DNA of 8,604 bases from an uncultured Gemmatimonadota bacterium (lineage in GTDB: Bacteria > Gemmatimonadota > Gemmatimonadetes > Gemmatimonadales > GWC2-71-9): the NCBI GenBank assembly GCA_946479825.1, contig CAMLHU010000082.1:1-8604 (forward strand). Direction: 5' to 3'. Below, piece after piece: positions 5,747 through 8,604 of this stretch. Position 1 is the stretch's first letter, and each line of letters starts with the position of its first letter. A program made the position numbers and the translations under genes. Below the pieces are notes generated by a model. The model worked only from the letters and a program-made list of their open reading frames with translations. It searched no databases and was not told where the DNA came from.

Positions 5747-6753
5747 GAGCCCGCTCCGCGCCGGCCGAGGATCCGTCGCACTTCGCGCGCGACGAGCTCG
5801 GCGTTCAGGTCCCGCATGCAGCGATGGTGCCCGAGGGGGCAGGTCTGCGGCCCGTGCGGGGAGCAGGGCCGGCAGGGCATCGCGTGGTGCTCCACGATCG
5901 CGTCCTCCGGGCCCAGCGGCCCGAAGCCGAACGCCGGCACCGTGGGGCCGAAGATCGCCACGATCGGCGTCCCGACCCCGGTGGCGAGGTGCAGCGGCGC
6001 CGAGTCGTTGGTGACGAGCACCGCCGCGCGTTCGATCAGGGCCGCCGACTCCCGGAGCGAGAGCGCGCCCGCGGAGCTCCAGCACCGCCCCGGCGCCGCG
6101 CCGGCCACCGCCGCGCCGAGGGCAGCGTCCTCCGGGCCCCCGACCACCACGACCGCCGTCCCCAGCACCGCCGCGAGCTCTCCATAATAGGGCCACTTCT
6201 TGGTGCCCCAGATCGAGCCCGGCGCCACCGCCACGAAGGGGGCGGGGATCCCGTGGTCTGCGAGCCAGGCGCCCGCCCGTCCCCGGTCCGCTTCCGTGAG
6301 CCCGAGCCGGAACGGCCTCGGCGCGGGGTCATCCTCCAGCAGGTGAAGCAGCCGGACGGTCTCGTGGCCCGTCCGTGGCCGGTGCCGGCGCACGGTGTAG
6401 GTCCACCGCGCCGGCGCGTCGGCGAAGCCGACCCGCTCGGGGATCCCGGCCAGGAGCGCGAGCGCCGCCGAGCGCCAGGAGCGGTGCGGCAGGTAGGCGC
6501 GGGCGTACCGCTCGGCGCGGAGCGCCCGGCCGAGCCGGACCAGGCCACCGGGGCCGCGGTCGTTCCCCTTCTTATCGTAGCGGATCACCCGCCGCACCGC
6601 CGGGTGGGTCTCGACCAGCGCCGCCGCCCCCGGCGTCGTCACGACGTCCACCGGCCCGAACCGCTCGGCCAGCGCGTCGAGCAGCGGGATGGTGAGGACC
6701 ACGTCGCCCAGGAAGGCGGTCTGGACGACGAGCGTCGGGGAAGTGGGGGGCAA
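5743..6753 (-). CDS. waaF: Glycosyltransferase family 9, LPS heptosyltransferase II-like
   Basis: The 336-residue product has the GT-B layout of ADP-heptose:LPS heptosyltransferases. The N-terminal domain begins PTLVVQTAFLGDVVLTIPLL (6-25), with Asp17 in the place of the catalytic Asp, and includes VETHPAVRRVI (47-57). The C-terminal domain has VAVAPGSIWGTKKWP (174-188, nucleotide-sugar phosphate binding, with Lys185/Lys186), VVVVGGPED (201-209), and LVTNDSAPLHLATGVGTPIV (246-265). The tail has a Cys cluster (Cys294, Cys297, Cys305, Cys312) including CPLGHHRCM, typical of the WaaF branch. It would add a heptose to the inner core of LPS at the cytoplasmic face of the inner membrane, so the host very likely has an outer membrane with LPS. 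The start is TTG at 6753, with no clear Shine-Dalgarno; an in-frame TAA lies shortly upstream, so the start cannot move far. Acceptor and exact donor are inferred from the family. Confidence 0.88.
   Translation of the reverse strand: MPPTSPTLVVQTAFLGDVVLTIPLLDALAERFGPVDVVTTPGAAALVETHPAVRRVIRYDKKGNDRGPGGLVRLGRALRAERYARAYLPHRSWRSAALALLAGIPERVGFADAPARWTYTVRRHRPRTGHETVRLLHLLEDDPAPRPFRLGLTEADRGRAGAWLADHGIPAPFVAVAPGSIWGTKKWPYYGELAAVLGTAVVVVGGPEDAALGAAVAGAAPGRCWSSAGALSLRESAALIERAAVLVTNDSAPLHLATGVGTPIVAIFGPTVPAFGFGPLGPEDAIVEHHAMPCRPCSPHGPQTCPLGHHRCMRDLNAELVAREVRRILGRRGAGS
5744..5757 (-). promoter_or_regulatory. Ribosome binding site that fixes a CTG start for the ROK kinase
   Basis: GGAG at 5757-5754 lies 7 bases before the CTG at 5746-5744 on the minus strand. 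The spacing is optimal, and the CTG overlaps the stop of waaF by three bases, allowing termination-reinitiation. This is the main reason for preferring this non-standard start over a distant one. Confidence 0.5.
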
Positions 6754-6770
6754 GGGGAGTCCGCTGTCGG

Positions 6771-6798
6771 CTATCCGTTATCCGCTATCCGCGATCCG
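6771..6798. repeat. Degenerate heptamer tandem repeat (YTATCCG, 4 copies)
   Basis: On the plus strand CTATCCG, TTATCCG, CTATCCG and CGATCCG follow one another without spacers. The array ends 17 bases upstream of the TTG start of waaF, in the spacer after lepA. On the transcript it reads as CGGATAR units. No matching promoter or operator is recognised. Confidence 0.8.
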
Positions 6799-6822
6799 TG
6801 AGGGAGGCGTCGCGCCGGACGG

Positions 6823-6874
6823 CGGAGAGATCCCTCGGTCGCAGCGCTTCCTCAGGATGACCCCCGCTTCTCCG
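6823..6874. repeat. Imperfect palindromic element, resembles a dispersed intergenic repeat
   Basis: CGGAGA (6823-6828) and TCTCCG (6869-6874) are inverted repeats enclosing a core whose minus strand reads GTCATCCTGAGGAAGCGCTG (6860-6841) and ends in GGGATCTCTC (6834-6825). ATCC and GGAT inside the core also pair, and AGCGCT is a palindrome near the centre. From memory, elements of the form GTCATCCTGAGCG...AGGATCT recur in intergenic regions of several phyla; I cannot verify copy number here. It codes for no protein and has no transposase nearby, so any mobility would be non-autonomous. Confidence 0.5.
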
Positions 6875-6875
6875 A

Positions 6876-6900
6876 CCCCTGTCCCCTGTCCCCTGTCCCC
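6876..6900 (-). repeat. Heptamer repeat forming a perfect G-quadruplex motif after lepA
   Basis: On the minus (sense) strand four GGGG runs are separated by identical ACA loops, giving a 7-base period. The first G is the base right after the lepA TGA (6903-6901), so the motif lies in the 3' end of the lepA transcript. Four G4 runs with three-base loops satisfy the usual quadruplex rule in both RNA and DNA. It could act on termination or mRNA stability, or be a simple sequence repeat without function. Confidence 0.85.

Positions 6901-8604
<1,704 letters not shown>

Noticed and set aside
4772..6196. Extended version of the ROK kinase starting at an ATG at 6196
   Set aside because: The extra 150 residues are Arg/Gly/Ala-rich and lie in another frame of waaF; the conserved ROK N-terminus begins only at about 5746.
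6754..6800. Promoter for waaF within the CGGATA repeats
   Set aside because: A GATAAC sequence matches 4 of 6 bases of a -10 box, but no -35-like sequence lies at a suitable distance and the match comes from the repeat itself.
6754..6900. Small gene in the lepA-waaF spacer
   Set aside because: No frame there shows a start, ribosome site and plausible protein; the spacer is explained by repeats.

Overview
This is a GC-rich bacterial window in which every gene I can support lies on the minus strand, so transcription runs from base 8604 towards base 1. An LPS heptosyltransferase and an FtsEX plus EnvC-type murein hydrolase activator set point to a diderm (Gram-negative) bacterium. Composition, dense overlapping genes and the style of the intergenic repeats make me think of Gemmatimonadota or a similar soil phylum, but that is a guess and not read from a marker gene.

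Layout in the direction of transcription. (1) 8604-6901: lepA (elongation factor 4), missing only its first few dozen codons beyond the window edge. (2) 6900-6754: a 147-base spacer packed with repeats: a perfect four-run G-quadruplex motif starting on the base after the lepA stop, an imperfect palindromic element of a type I associate with dispersed intergenic repeats, and a second heptamer repeat. (3) 6753-2372: five tightly coupled genes: heptosyltransferase (waaF-like), ROK sugar kinase, PfkB-family kinase, a protein with a STAS-like domain followed by a HATPase domain, and a small STAS-like (DUF4325-type) protein. All junctions overlap by 1 or 4 bases. The ROK gene appears to start at a CTG. 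(4) 2371-2316: a 56-base gap with a GC hairpin and a good candidate promoter whose +1 would fall on the GTG start of ftsE. (5) 2315-1: ftsE, ftsX and the first 253 codons of an envC-like gene, again overlapping.

FtsE (ATPase) and FtsX (membrane protein) should form the complex that activates the periplasmic coiled-coil EnvC-like protein, which in turn switches on cell-wall amidases at division. The five-gene block combines sugar phosphorylation and LPS core assembly with a two-gene module resembling anti-sigma kinase / antagonist partner switching. That module is the least explained part of the window. No tRNA, rRNA, CRISPR array, insertion sequence or phage gene was seen.
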